Source of the DNA: Nicotiana tabacum | Lineage: Eukaryota; Streptophyta; Magnoliopsida; Solanales; Solanaceae | Assembly (NCBI RefSeq): GCF_000715075.1 | Contig: NC_134089.1 | Coordinates: 66,942,697-67,006,696 of the forward strand | Direction of reading: 5' to 3' | DNA length: 64,000 nucleotides | Shown here: positions 43,168 through 55,243 of the stretch, piece by piece | Numbering within the stretch: the first letter of the stretch is position 1 | Layout of the letters: each line of letters starts with the position of its first letter | Translations under genes and position numbers: made by a program | Notes under the pieces: generated by a model | The model's input: only the letters and a program-made list of their open reading frames with translations | What the model was told of the DNA's origin: nothing | Database searches by the model: none

Positions 43168-44837
43168 ATGAGTTGCTTAAAGGCTATTGACTATGATGTA
43201 AAACATTGGCATAAGGGATTGGAACACTCAAGGATCTCATTTCTAAATGAACTAACTCAGAAGAACCTGGTTCGTGGCCGTCAAAATTCAAGATCCATCT
43301 GGACACTACTTGTTAGAGCAAAGGAAGAGACTTTTGAAGCATTTGCATCACTTGTCAGGAAGATCCAAGTGGAGATGGAACTAAAGGAAGCACGTATCAG
43401 ATCTGACCACGGGATAGAATATGTCAATGCCAAGATTTGATGAATCCTGTAATATAGATGAGATCACTCACAACTTCTCAGCACCAAGGACTCCACAGCT
43501 AAATGGTTTTATTGAAAGGAAGATCAAAACTTTGGAATACATGGAATGGATAATGCTCATTGACAAAGAAATCTCCAAAAAAAAAAAATATATCTAGGCA
43601 GAAGCAATAAACGAGGCTTGCTACTTGGTGAACATGTGTATAATCAGGTCCCTCCTCAAACAAAACCACCGTTGAGTTATGGAAAAAAACCAAAGATAAC
43701 TCACTAGAGAACCTTTGGAGGCAAATACCATTCTGTCAACAACGGGAAGGACCAACTCGAGAAGCTTGATGAAAGAAGCAACCCTTCTGAGATACTTCCC
43801 TCAAAGCAAAGCCCACAAAGTCTACAACAAAAGGTCACACTGTGTGGAAGAAAGTTTTCATGTGATAATCAATGAGACATCCTCATCTAACAAAGGAAGG
43901 AACAGTGATATCTGATGTTTTAATTGGGAAGATTGATATGATGAGTTAGATAAATAAGACAGGTGAAGGCCGTGGAACATCCTCTTCCACTTCGCATGAG
44001 GAACCTGGTACTTCATTTACTAGCATTGAAGCTGAAGAAACTGTTGGAGATGCAGTGCAAGGTATTCCACAAGTAGTAGAACAAGGAGTGTAGGGAAATC
44101 TACCTAATCCTACATAGTTTCTCCACTAATCACACTTTAGTCTCCACCCAGAAACACAAAAGCTCCCATATACTTGATAACACAATAACTCCCCGTCATT
44201 CTGGATCTAGATAAGAACCCAAAATCAAATCCCAAGGGATCTTACTTGAAGGCTATCAAAAGAATTTTGAGATACCTTAAGGAAACATAGGACCTGGTCC
44301 TGTATTACCTCTCAGGTGACAACTTTAAATCCCATTGGGTATGCTGATGCTATTTGCAGGTCATCTTGTGGACATGAAAAACACTTCTGGAATGGCCACT
44401 TTCTATGATCATGTCTTGGTGCACAAGGCAGCAAACTTAGTGGTCCCTAAAACGGCTGAAGCAGAATATGTAACTACAATATCCTATGGTGCTCAGCTCG
44501 TATGGATTAAGCAGCAACTGGAGGATTTTGGAGTATTCACTAATTGGGTGCCTCTTCTATATGACAACACTGGTACACTCAACTTGGCCAAGAATCCAGT
44601 TCAATACAAAAGGATCAACACATTTATGAGAGACATCATTTTTTGAAGGACAATGTGGAGAAAAGGTTGATTTGTATGAAGTCCTGCAGCACAGAAGGCC
44701 AAACTCCAAATATCTTCACCGAAGCCTTGTGTAGGGAACTCTATGGAAGAAACAAGGTGAAGATGGGGGTATTGAAGCCAAGTGGAGAGCTTGATTCCCA
44801 ATCAGTTGACTATGAAAATCACTTTCAGGTAAAATGA
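43168..44837 (+). pseudogene. SIRE-type pol remnant: integrase pieces and RNase H, reverse transcriptase lost
   Basis: The pre-integrase/integrase pieces include KHWHKGLEHSRISFLNELTQ and ARIRSDHGIEYVNAKI (43168-43440), with integrase C-terminal traces until about 43.9 kb. RNase H follows at 44335-44837 with LVVPKTAEAEYVTTISYGAQ and LYDNTGTLNLAKNPVQYKR. Nothing between 43.9 and 44.2 kb shows the RT motif YVDD, so most of reverse transcriptase was deleted. The element cannot copy itself. Confidence 0.82.
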
Positions 44838-45332
44838 GCTAAAGTGTTTTCTAGCCAAGCCTAACTCACATCGATACCATTGCAAGTAAACACGCATGAC
44901 AATCATAGAAGCTAAAGGTGCAATTATGAATTGCAAAAGAAGAGCTGCTAAAATCTTTTTCAAAAAAAAAAAACTGGTCGGGCATCAGGTTCCTGTACCA
45001 TAGGTTAGTGGTAATGTGTTGTTTGGAATGCTTTCTCAAAAGGGGTTAACAAATTTAATTCAACTGCCACATCATCCAACTTTTCAAATCTGCATGTCAT
45101 GTCTTGTCTTTCAAATCCCTTCACCCCCTCTGCACGATAACGTTTTCCCACAAATCTAGCGCCGTTTTCAGGACTGTTCAGAACCCATTTCTCTCTCTTC
45201 TCATCATTAGCCCTTCTTCCCATAAAACTCTTTCTCACTCTCACAACAAGTTATGAACCTTCATCCCCTTGTATCTCCGTGATTCTCTCTACATCTATTT
45301 TTCACTTAACTTCCCTATCAAATCCTCCTACA

Positions 45333-47309
45333 ATGGCAATCGAACAATCGCTTCCTTCTTCCCCCATATACACCACTCCCATCTCTCTATCATCCTTAAT
45401 GTCATCTCCAGAAATTCACTCTTCCACTCCTTCCAATACTATTGTACCCACACCTGTTTCCTCCTTATTTCCTATTATTTTTCTTTTTCTATCAAATTCC
45501 ATCTTCTTTCTATGTGTTGAGAACCCCATGTCTCCGCACTCCTCTAATCCCACCAAAGAACACTCAGAAAGGGTCACCTCTCAGGTGTCAGAGGTCTCTG
45601 AGGATGATCATGATCAGTATCTGGACTCCTCCCCTTTGGACTCAGTGGCTCCCTCAGAGTCACCAGAAAAGTAAGCAGCGCACAATATCATGGATATTGC
45701 TGCTGAAAGCTTGTTAAATGAAAGAACCTATCTCTTGTCTGAGTATCAAGAGGAAGAAACTCCATTCCTAGGCAATGAAAGAACCGCGGTACTCTTCGAG
45801 TCTCTAATCCATGAAAATGTCCCAGAAAAACCTGCTGGAGGAACTGATTCTCTTCCGGATAAATACACTCCTGAACCTCTTGATTATCCTAAATCCTTAG
45901 AATCCTCTCTCAAGTCATCCTCTATCAGGTTGCAGCAGAAAGAGGGGTTCGAGTCTACACCACAGAAAAGTAGGAGGAGTGTCAAGACAAGAAAGAAGAG
46001 GTTGATGAATCATGGGAAAGTTGTTACTGACAAGAGCATTCCAGTAGGTGAGGTTAGCAAAAATGCTCTAAAGGAACCTGGTTCCTTAGTAAAACAATCT
46101 ATAAAAGCGCAGAAGTCTGTGGATGAAGCTTTCGATGAAGCTATTGAGAAACAGAGTGGAGCATCTGTGAAGGGCAGCGGTAAGTCTAAGAAGAGTCTAG
46201 ATGAGCAAGCTATGTTTGAAGATGATACTGTGGGGAAAGTACGTTGGAAAGGGATGTCTATTGAAGGATCTAGAAAATGAAAATGGGAAACTGTAAGGGA
46301 ACCTGGTTCTCTGAAGATCACACTCAGTGACAGTGGTCTTTGGCAGGAGATATTGAGAACTCAAAAAGTCTTGTGGGGTTGTACGTTTGATCCAGCAATT
46401 TCAGAGATGGATGGTATGACGAAAATTCTGGAGATAGTGGAATTTCAGCAATGGGAGCACTTGTTTCAGGGGAGCATGCCTTTGGTGTACGAGGATGCGG
46501 TACAAAATTTCTATGGATCTCTCTTCACTGTTGAGGGGGATTACATCTGTGTGCTAGTAAATGGAGTAGACATTGTACTTGACACTTCAACATTGGGGAA
46601 GATTCTCAAAATTCCATGTGAAGGAATGTCCTCAATCAAAGGTGTCTGTGGTGTCAATTTTAGGAGAGCTATCATGAAAGAGCAAGCTATTCAGCAGAGG
46701 GAACATGTGCATAATAAGGTATTACTTCCTCAGTATCAGCTTCTCTTTGAACTGGTCAATAAGGTGATCTTTCCTCGTTTTGAAAGGCGGTCTATCACTA
46801 CAAAATCTGATCTGGTCTTAATGGAGGCTCTTGACGAGTTTGTTCCAATCAATCTGCCAGCAATCATGATAGATCATATGCAAAAGGTGGCAAACTTTAA
46901 AGGTGGAAATCATGGGCTACCATATGGCTTTCTCCTCACTCAAGTGTTTAAATTTTACAAGGTTCCCTTGGGTAATCCCAGAGTGGGCACACACAAGAAA
47001 ACCTTCTCTAAAACCACCTTGGAAGAATGTGAGTGCGTAGAAAGGGTTGGTGGAAGCATCTCAACCATTTCTCAGCTGATCAATGCTCAAAATGCAGCTT
47101 CTGAAGAGATTCGAAGGTTGATGGCGCATAATGCCATACTAAAAACTCAGCTTAGTCAAGCGGTTAAAGGACCTGGTTCCGTTAATGAAGAAGTTGCCTG
47201 CCTGACAAAGGAAAATTATAAGCTTCGTGCAAAACTGCTTGAAGAACAGTTGTCTGCCAATGCCCGACTGGACATGGTTCTCAAAACCCTTGATGCTTCT
47301 CTCTCCTAG
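45333..47309 (+). pseudogene. Extra ORF downstream of pol in the SIRE-type element (659 codons with two stops)
   Basis: One reading frame runs from ATG 45333 (MAIEQSLPSSPIYTT) to the stop at 47307-47309, interrupted only by TAA at 45672-45674 and TGA at 46278-46280. The first half is Ser/Pro/Lys/Glu-rich with basic clusters such as KSRRSVKTRKKRL. The last 318 codons read VLWGCTFDPAISEMDGM, YGSLFTVEGDYICVLVNGVD and VLMEALDEFVPINLPAIMID, a globular domain like the putative plant transposon protein domain of Solanaceae elements. A terminal coiled coil follows (LMAHNAILKTQLSQAV). SIRE elements carry an envelope-like or extra ORF here; no clear signal peptide or membrane segment is seen, so an envelope role is not supported. 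Function unknown. Confidence 0.78.
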
Positions 47310-47942
47310 TCTTCCTCTTCTAGTGTCTCTTAGATACCCACAAGTGACCAATGTCTTCTATTGTGATGTTTTGTGGCTGCTGTTTCTACTTTTGTTTGCC
47401 TTCTCTTTTTGCTGATGGCATGCTGGACTTCACCATTACTGCTCCTGTTTTGCTCAGTCCATTGTTAATATCAATGAAACAAGTCTTCTTTTTTGCTTTT
47501 ATTCGCCTGTACAATGCTGTTTTCCTTTGGCTTCTCTTTTCTGTCATGTTGTGTGCAAATATGTGGCACGAGTTAGCTGTGTTAGACTTCTTTATACTGT
47601 GTTGCCTGCTTGAGTATTTTTAATGATTCCAAAAGGGGAAAGATAGATAGTAAGTGATATGCAGTAGATAGATAGTAGTGATATGTAGTAGATGTATGTA
47701 TAGTTAACGGGTGGGGGATCTAAAGCAAAAGGTCAGGGGAAACTTGTGACAATTGATGAAAAAACAAGGGATCTGATTTAGGGGGAATCAAAACAAAAAG
47801 TTAGGGGGAACTTGTGAAGTTTTCGGTCCTCATCCAAAAAGTCAGGGGGAGCTTGTGAAGTTTCTGGTCCTCATCTGGTTATTTTTGCTCTAAAACAAAC
47901 ACTATCAATGTCTGAGTTTGTCATCATCAAAAAAGGGGATAT
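47310..47942 (+). other. Non-coding 3' region and polypurine tract of the SIRE-type element
   Basis: The region holds three near-copies of a GGGGGAACTTGTGA or GGGGGAGCTTGTGAAG motif with TCAAAAAGTCAGG-like text (about 47740-47880), typical of the purine-rich 3' region of SIRE elements. The polypurine tract AAAAAAGGGG (47929-47938) lies just before the 3' LTR. Confidence 0.75.
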
Positions 47943-48883
47943 TGATGGGTTCTCAATGTCTTTACCTTATGCTTCTTATGTTTTGATGATCTAACAAACT
48001 TATTGTTAAGAACCAGATAGAGAACCTAACTCACTTGGTACACATCTCAAATGAACAAAGTCTAGTCTGATCTTCAGCGAATGAACTACTACAAAGAGGA
48101 ACACAACAGGGACCAAATCCCTTGGTGTTCTCTGATAGAAGTACAAGTCAACAACAACTGGAACGCAAATATAGAAAGTGACTGCCTGCGTACTGTACAT
48201 GCAACAATGCAACAGATAGTGCGACAGTCACTTCTCATTGGGAAGAAGCGTGTATCAAGAATTGACATCGCCATTGTGATGTCCTTTGTAGTATAACAAC
48301 CTGGTGTAAGGCACAAGACAATCACTTGAGCATTCAGTGATATTCTCTCAAGCAGAAAAGTGTTCATCCAATATTGAAGTCACAAGTGCGTCAAGAACAA
48401 GAAGTTAACTCCACTAAAGGATCAATTTCACAATGAGTCTATGTGTATCCATAGTTGAGTTGTAATCTTGTTATTTGTTCTTCATTGTAACTCCTATCTT
48501 ACTTTATTCGAAGCTGTGTTTTAGGAAACCCTCTTGTAAAATCTGTAAACTCTCTGAGTTTATGTTGTGACTAGGTTTAGTTTTAAGTTAAATTCTTTGT
48601 GACTAGAGAGTGATAAAGTGGCTTGTGGTAAGAGTATCACAAGTTAGTTAAGTTGAATTCTTTGTAATGGAGTCATTACAAAGTGGCTTGTAATATGTGT
48701 TTACAAGTTAGTGAAGTTAAAAGCCTACAGGTGTAGGTCGTGGTTTTTGTCCCTTGAGTTGGGATTTTTCCACGTAAAAAATCCTCCGTGTTCTTTATTT
48801 ACTGCCGAGCTACTGTGGGAACAATTAGAGAACCCGATTCCCTATACTTGTTCTAATGTTTGGTGGACTCATACAAACTAACA
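47943..48883 (+). repeat. 3' LTR of the SIRE-type element
   Basis: It runs from TGATGGGTTC to AAACTAACA (941 bp, TG..CA) and matches 39750-40677 along its length. It is followed by the duplication CACGA at 48884-48888. Confidence 0.94.
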
Positions 48884-48888
48884 CACGA

Positions 48889-50518
48889 TGATGAACGCAT
48901 AATCGTACACGTAACCACCAAATCAATAGATGAGAACTCCATATTCCAGAATTTTACGTCCCCAAAATACAAATTACTAGGCCCCACACAACCCTCATCC
49001 TCAGCCAAATATCCCATAGTACAATCCCCCCACAAGAGAACCTCAAAGAAGAAACAACTTCACTCCTATTGGAGAGTCATACTCTAGCCTTTTCAAGAAA
49101 ATTGAAAAGCTTGGGTTTGTTGCAGCCAACAACTCCTAAAAGGGCAGACCCCGACTCCTTATTATTCTGAGCATATGCAAGTGAATATCACTCAGAGGCC
49201 GTAGGTCATGATACAAAAAATATTTGGTCTTCAAAGAGAGGTGTGGAAGACCTGATTGAGATAAAAGCTATTGTGATCCGAGAAGAGGAGGCTCCAAATG
49301 TTACCAACAATCCTTTACATGCTCACAATAATGGGCCGGTGATTGGCATGATAGGTGGTGATAAGGAATGCAGGCCAACTTGAAAATCTATAGTGACCAT
49401 TACTTCTCCAAATATAAAATCAAAAGCAGTTGCAGAAGCCAAGAAGAAGGAACCTCCGATCATCCAAAGCTCAAAACAAGAACTGAGTTGGTGCCTAAAG
49501 GTAAATTGGTATTGTATGTTCTGAAGGCATCAAGAAAAGAGTAGCTCACTTTGAGTGTTCCCAAGGCGGAAAATAAAGAGAAGTTCACTTTGAATGTGCC
49601 AAAATTATATGTCTTTGGAGGGCCACCAAAGATTGCACGAGGCTCAAGAATGTTTGAAAGGCTGACAGAGCCTATGATAATCAGTCCTGCACCCCAAATC
49701 CCGATAAAGGATACCAATACAGTCCCTTAGAACTACAACAAGACTGTAGTCACATATGAAGGGAAATAGGTCGCGGAAGATGTCAATGAGATGACTCGGT
49801 CCTGGAGGTACTATACAACAGAAGAGTTGAGAACGGCAAAGTAAAATCGGGATAACCAGATGCATTTAAAGAAGCCTGTTACTAATGAAGAATCAGAGCA
49901 ATTATATAAAAGGATGAAGGTCCCTGGATACTATATAGTGGACCAACTCAGATAGACTCCGGTTCAAATCTCTCTTATGTCATTACTATTTAGCTGAGAT
50001 GAGCACCGCAAAGTGCTGATCAAAACCTTGAATGAGGCATATGTCCTAGATTCGACAACAGTGAGCCAATTAGAGAGAATGGCTGAACGATTCTTTGAAG
50101 TAAATAAGATATCTTTCAGTGATAGTGAATTGCCTGTTCATGGGGAGGTCATAATAGAGCCCTTCACGTGAACGTCAAGTGCTAGGAGCATTACATGAAT
50201 ATAAATGATTGATGGTGGCCTAGGGGTCAATATTTCCCCTCTCTCCACCTTTCAAGGATTAAAAATCACTTATTGGAAGACCGTAGGTCCACACTGCTCG
50301 GTCCATTGCCTCCACACTCCATCAAATGGTCAAGTTTGAGCATGACAACCAAGAAATAGTTGTCCACGGGGAGGATGAGCTCTCAATATATCAAGACCCC
50401 ACAATTCCTTGCCTCAAAGCCAGAAAGGGAAATAAATCTATTGTTTACCATGCCTTCAACATAGTAGTTGCTGATAGATGCAAAGAGAGGACCACACTAC
50501 TTGAACCTTGCCTATTTA
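48889..50518 (+). pseudogene. Ogre/Tat gag end and aspartic protease remnant
   Basis: The gag end continues from 39744, then linker text follows. From 49.7 kb typical Tat/Ogre protease-region sequence appears: NYNKTVVTYEG, AEDVNEMTRSW, then RKVLIKTLNEAYVLDSTTVS and QLERMAERFFEVNKISFSDS. MIDGGLGVNISPLST (about 50.2 kb) aligns with the protease catalytic region, where D-G-G replaces the usual D-G-S. It ends with CLKARKGNKSIVYHAFNIV just before the Gypsy LTR. Several stops occur. Confidence 0.75.
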
Positions 50519-52657
50519 TGTAACGACGCGACCGGTCATTTTTATAGTGATAGCTCTGATCCCTTATTTACTTCTTTCCCCGTATCTTTTTATGCTTATA
50601 TGACTTGCTGAGAGGTTTTATTTGTAGTTCGGAGTGATTTGGTAATTTAGTCCCTAAAACCGAAGCTTAAGTTTTAGGATTTTGATCGTAGTTGGAACTG
50701 TGTGAAGAAGACTCCGAAATGGAGTTTCTTTGATTCCGTTAGCTCCGTTGGGTGATTTTGGACTTAGGAGCATGTTCAGATTGTGAATTGGAGGTCAGTA
50801 GCTGCATTAGGCTTAAAATGGCGAAAGTTGAATTTTTGAGAAGTTTGACCGGAAGTGGACCTTTTTATATCGGGGTTGGATTCTGATTTTGAGAGTTGCA
50901 GTAGGTCCTTAATGTCTACTATGACTTGTGTACAAAATTTGGGGTCAATCGCATGTGATTTGATAGGTTTCGGCATCGGTAGTAGAAGTTTGAAGTTTCA
51001 CAATTCATTAAGTTTGGATTGGAGTGTGATTCGTATTTTTGTTGTTGTTTGATGTGATTTGAGGGCTCGACTAAGTTCGTATGGTGTTTTAGTACTTGTT
51101 GGTATGTTTGGTTGAGGTCCCGGAGGCCTCGGGTGGATTTCGGGTGGTTAACGGATTAGTTTTAGACTTGTTAGAATTGCAGAAAAACATCTGGTGTCCA
51201 GTTGCTGGTTTCCTTCTTCTCGTTCGCGAGGGGAGTTTCGCGTTCGCAAAGGGAAGCTGGTGGTAGTAGAGGATTTGTGCTTAGCATTTGCAAAGCGGGA
51301 GCTGCATTTGCAAAGGTCTGCTCAGTGGTGCATTGTGAACGCGTGAAGAGTATCGCGTTTGCGTAGAGGAAGTAGAGCAGCTGGGACCCCAAGGCATTTG
51401 TTCTACACGTTCGCATAGTAGGTGTCACGTTTGCGAAGAAGTGGGTCAGTCATGCATAGCATTTGCGATAGGGCCTCACATTCGCGTAGAAGGATTTTTG
51501 GTCAATAGCTATTTGTACTACGTGAACGCGAGAGAAAGGCCTTGTTCACGAAGAAGGAATTACCTGGGCAACAATTTATATTTCAAAAATGAGGGTTTTG
51601 CCCTTTTTATCAAAACTTGAGATAGAGAGCTCGGATTTGGACAAAATTTTGAGGTATTTTCAGAGGCATCGATTTGGTAATGATTCTTCACTTGTTTTTA
51701 GTTATATCCACTAATCTATCATTAATTTCATCTTCTAATTTGAGATTGGGTTGAGAAATTTGGGGAGAAAGTGGAAAAAGTTTTCAGCCAATTTTTTGAG
51801 TTTTGATTGAGATTTTGGAATCAGATTTGAGTAATTTTGGTACGAGTGAACTCGTGGTTGAATGAATGTTCGTATTTTGTGACTTTTACGCGATTTTGAG
51901 ATGTGGGCCCGGGTTGACTTTATTATTGCTTGCTTATGCCCTGATTTCATTAATTAGATTGGTTTCTTATAGTTATATTTATGGTATGTAATTGCTTTTG
52001 GCTAGATTTGGGCCATTCAGAGTCGGAAAATTGAGGAAAAGGCATTCTTACTGATTGATTGAGCTTGGTTCGAGGTAAGTGACTTGTCTAACCTTGTGTG
52101 GGAGAAATCCCCTTAGGATTTGGTACTGTTGTGATACTTCTGTGATATGTGAGCGCCGTGTATGCGAGGTGGCGAGTGCATACATGGGCTAATTGTTAAA
52201 ATTCTATTTTTACTGATTAGTCACCTGTACATCTTAATTGGGTTATACCAGCATGTGTAGTTATCCTATTTAGCCTAATATTGCATGTCTACATGTCTTA
52301 AATGCTTACTTGTAATCTGTGCAACATGCTTAGTTGAATTCTTATTTTTCCTTGATTTGTATCAGTCTTAACTGTAGAGTTCTTGATGTTAATTGTTGTT
52401 TCCATCGGTTACGAGCTGTGTGTTTACTTTTGGGACTACGAGGCGGTACCTCGGGAGATCCCCCTGCATATTTACTTTTGGGACTATGAGGTGGTACCTC
52501 GGGAGAACCCCTTGCACATTTACTGTTGAGACTGTGAGGCGGTACCTCGGGAGATCTCCTTGTATATTTACTTTTAGGACTATGAGATGGTATCTCGGGA
52601 GATCCCCTGTTGAGCATTTACTTTTGGGACTACGAGGTGGTATCTTGGAAGCATCCT
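50519..52657 (+). repeat. Gypsy LTR fragment, plus strand
   Basis: It starts TGTAACGACGCGACCGGTCA at 50519, immediately after the Ogre/Tat protease frame, which it interrupts. Its 3' end is lost at the SIRE-type element that begins at about 52658. It contains CGTTCGCGAGG or GCGTTTGCG-type motifs near 51,220-51,500 and a tandem repeat near its end. The target duplication cannot be checked, because the other end is not seen. Confidence 0.75.
52425..52657 (+). repeat. Tandem repeat, five units of about 47 bp
   Basis: Each unit contains TTTACTTTTGGGACTACGAG with small changes, then GGTACCTCGGGAGATCCCC. The fifth is cut off near 52657 by the next element. Open frames on both strands across it (for example minus 52617-52342) are repeat products, not genes. 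Confidence 0.9.
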
Positions 52658-53616
52658 ATTAGATTTGATTTTAATGATGCAAATAATATATCTGTGCAGG
52701 AAATCATGGATGACCATTCAAAGATTGAAGGAATCAATTAGAGAAGATCAAGGAATCAAGGAGTTACTACGAGATTGAAGAAATCAATTAGGAAGCTTAA
52801 GGAAAGAAATCAATCAGCAAAGATCTCACAAAATCAATGAAAAGCTACGATGGAAAGAATCAATCAAGCCTAAACTTAAGGCATCAATCGTCCAGCACAT
52901 TCAATCAAAAAATGATTAAGATGATTAAAGTGGACAAGAAGCATCGAAGATCTTATAAGATGATTAATCAAGCTGCTATTTTCGGAAGGGCCAACAATCA
53001 ATGAGTAAACCCGCATCATCAAGATCTGTAGAAGGAAATCTATCAATGCCCTCTCATCAAGGAAGAGCAATGGCAAGTAACCTTATTCTTGGAAAGAATC
53101 AATCTCTTTCCAAGGATCAAATCTCTTTGGTTGTCAAATCTCTTCAGCAAATGGCCTTCACCAAAGTATTTATACTCAGCATCAAACCTTAGACACATAT
53201 ATTTTGATCGAACCAAACACCCTCTCTTTGTTCTACTGCAAACAAACATTGTAGCTCTTTAAGACCTGCTGTGTAACAAGTTAGAGAAGAAAGAGAGAAC
53301 AACACTGGTGAGGCATTGTATCAAAAGAGAAGAATGATATAGGAACTGAGCTATCTAGTCAATTCCAATGTAGTCGATGAAACACATTCACTAAAGAGAA
53401 CTCCCTTACAACCCAAGGGGACTGGACTAGGATTCATATTGAATCTAAACTAGTATTAAAATTTCGGTGTCTTTATTTCCTGCATTTACTTTCAACATCT
53501 TATATTCTGTTATTACAACTATTAGTTTATTGCATCCAGTCGGCTAATTGAAAGACCAGTCAACTAACAGAGATTAAGTTTAAAAATATACAATTCACCC
53601 CCTCTTGTACTTTTAA
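52658..53616 (+). repeat. 5' LTR of the second SIRE-type element (start approximate)
   Basis: The start TATTAGATTTGATTTTAATG joins directly to the Gypsy LTR; the expected TG has probably mutated. The end CTCTTGTACTTTTAA also lacks the CA. The body contains AATCAATTAG/AATCAATCA repeats. Confidence 0.7.
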
Positions 53617-53630
53617 TTGGTATTAGAGCA
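53617..53630 (+). other. Primer-binding site of the second SIRE-type element
   Basis: TTGGTATTAGAGCA matches the initiator tRNA-Met type TTGGTATCAGAGCA with one change. Confidence 0.85.
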
Positions 53631-53673
53631 AGGCTCACATTTTGTTTTGCTTAACAGTTTGTGAGAAAAGATC

Positions 53674-55243
53674 ATGGCAAATCAAGTTATCATAGGAGAT
53701 CTCTTCCAGGAAGGAACTTCACAAGTTAGACCACCATACTTCAATGGACAATATTTCTCTCACTAGAAAGTGCGCATGGAGATCTATGCCAAGGCATACA
53801 ATGTTAAAGTTTGGAGAGTCATCAAAAAGGGAAACTATCCCTTGCCAGATGCTACTCCACCACTTGCTGATCCTGAAGATATAGACTTATATATAAAAGA
53901 GTAAATAGAAGTGGTACAAGCTAACAATAAAGCGAGAAACCTGCTTTATAATGCCATAAGTGGTGAAGAGTATGAGAAAATCTCTAGCTGTGACACAATC
54001 AAAGAAATGTGGGACAAGTTTGAGGTTACATACGAAGGAACCAGCAAAGTAAAGGGAACACATATCAACATGTTGGTTCATGATTACAAACTCTTTTCAA
54101 TGAAAGAAGGAGAGTCTATTGAAGAGATGTTTGCCAGATTTAGCAAAATAATTAGCGATCTAAAAGAATTTGGCAAGCCATATATGAGTGGTGATCAAGT
54201 CAGAAAAATTCTCAGAAGCCTACCAACCACTTGGCAGACCAAAGTAGTCACACTTGAATCTCAGGATCTAAATAAGTTATCCTATGATGAACTACGAGGA
54301 GAACTCATAGCCTTTGAAAAGACACATCTCAAGAAGACTAGTCAAGAAGAAAAAAGGAAAACAGTTGCATTCAAGGCCTCAACTAAAATAGCTGAAAATG
54401 AAATCGATGATGATCCTGAAGCTCTATAAGAAGATATTGCTATGCTATCAAGAAACATGGATGGCTTAATGAGAAGATTTAGGAATACGAGGAAAGGAAG
54501 AATTTCACCTAAGCGATCCAGGCAATACAACGAACAGGACAAGAATGATGGAAAATGCTATGAGTGTGGAAGATTTGGACATATTCAAGCTGAGTGCCCA
54601 GATCTAAAAAGAAAAATTTTCAGAGGCTTCAACAAGAACAAATATTTTGAAAGTTGGAGCGACGAAGACAGTTCAGAACACGAAGAGATAGCAAATCTTT
54701 GCTTCATGACGATTCTAGAAAACGAGATGAACAAATCCTCAGGGTGCTGGATGGATGAGGACACATCAGATGACGAATGCAAAGATGACAATGAGAACTG
54801 TTTCATGGCACGAGGTGCAACAAGTGAGGTAAGATCTTATAACTATGAAAGATGCAATGAATTGTAGGATATTCTTGATTTAACTTTGAAAGTGTCTCAA
54901 AAAATGATGAATGAGCTTAAGAGACTCAATAAAGAAGTTAAAGACTGGAAACTCAAACATGAAGTATGTGAAATTGAAAAAGATGTACTTCAAGAAGAAT
55001 TTGAGGAATTGCAAATGCAACTCAATGGCATGCGCAAATCCACGAGTCACAGTTCTGTCAGGTCAAACTAGGCAACTTATAAGTCAACCGGAAAAAGGAC
55101 CAGCTAGAACAAAGTCCACTAGTACTAACACTAATGAAAGACCCAAAGGTGAAGCAAGAGTTACGTGTCACTACTGTAACAAAAATGGACATAAATATTC
55201 TTTTTGTCGCTTTCGTAAAGCAAATGTTTTAGGATGGGTTTGA
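53674..55243 (+). pseudogene. SIRE-type gag pseudogene (second element)
   Basis: ATG 53674 opens MANQVIIGDLFQEGTSQVRP. The core follows: NKARNLLYNAISGEEYEKIS, EMWDKFEVTYEGTSKVKG, and LRSLPTTWQTKVVTLES. The same frame continues to 55071 with in-frame stops at about 53767, 53902, 54427 and 54865. A first zinc knuckle CYECGRFGHIQAEC (about 54559-54600) is followed by an acidic and coiled-coil part. After a +1 shift near 55050 a second knuckle CHYCNKNGHKYSFC appears (about 55168-55209). The two-knuckle layout and length fit the SIRE lineage. Confidence 0.88.

Larger units (their letters stand above)
39750..48883 (+). mobile_element. Complete SIRE-type Copia retrotransposon with extra ORF, non-autonomous
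   Basis: Two LTRs (39750-40677 and 47943-48883), primer-binding site, polypurine tract and a 5-bp duplication CACGA (39745-39749 and 48884-48888) define a whole 9.1-kb element. Internal order is gag (with zinc knuckle), fragments of protease/integrase, no recognisable reverse transcriptase, a short RNase H part, and a long extra ORF downstream of pol. The LTRs look nearly identical, with a few substitutions and small indels such as the 9-bp difference near 40033. The element entered the gag of the older Ogre/Tat element. Confidence 0.93.
35901..50518 (+). mobile_element. Degraded Ogre/Tat Gypsy retrotransposon, 5' coding part, interrupted by a SIRE-type element
   Basis: In order on the plus strand there are an ORF1 remnant, a gag remnant and, beyond the SIRE-type insertion (39750-48883 plus TSD), a gag end and protease remnant. 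ORF1 upstream of gag is the hallmark of Ogre/Tat elements. No LTR, primer site or reverse transcriptase of this element is seen; a Gypsy LTR starts at 50519. All frames are broken. Confidence 0.75.

Noticed and set aside
45333..47309. Envelope gene or captured virus gene
   Set aside because: No signal peptide, no membrane anchor and no virus family motif were seen; I keep it as an extra ORF of unknown role.
52342..52617. 91-residue minus-strand frame with repeated SPEVPPHSPKSK
   Set aside because: It is the translation of the 47-bp tandem array in a Gypsy LTR.
52425..52657. CRISPR-like repeats
   Set aside because: Units are directly adjacent without unique spacers, in plant LTR DNA.
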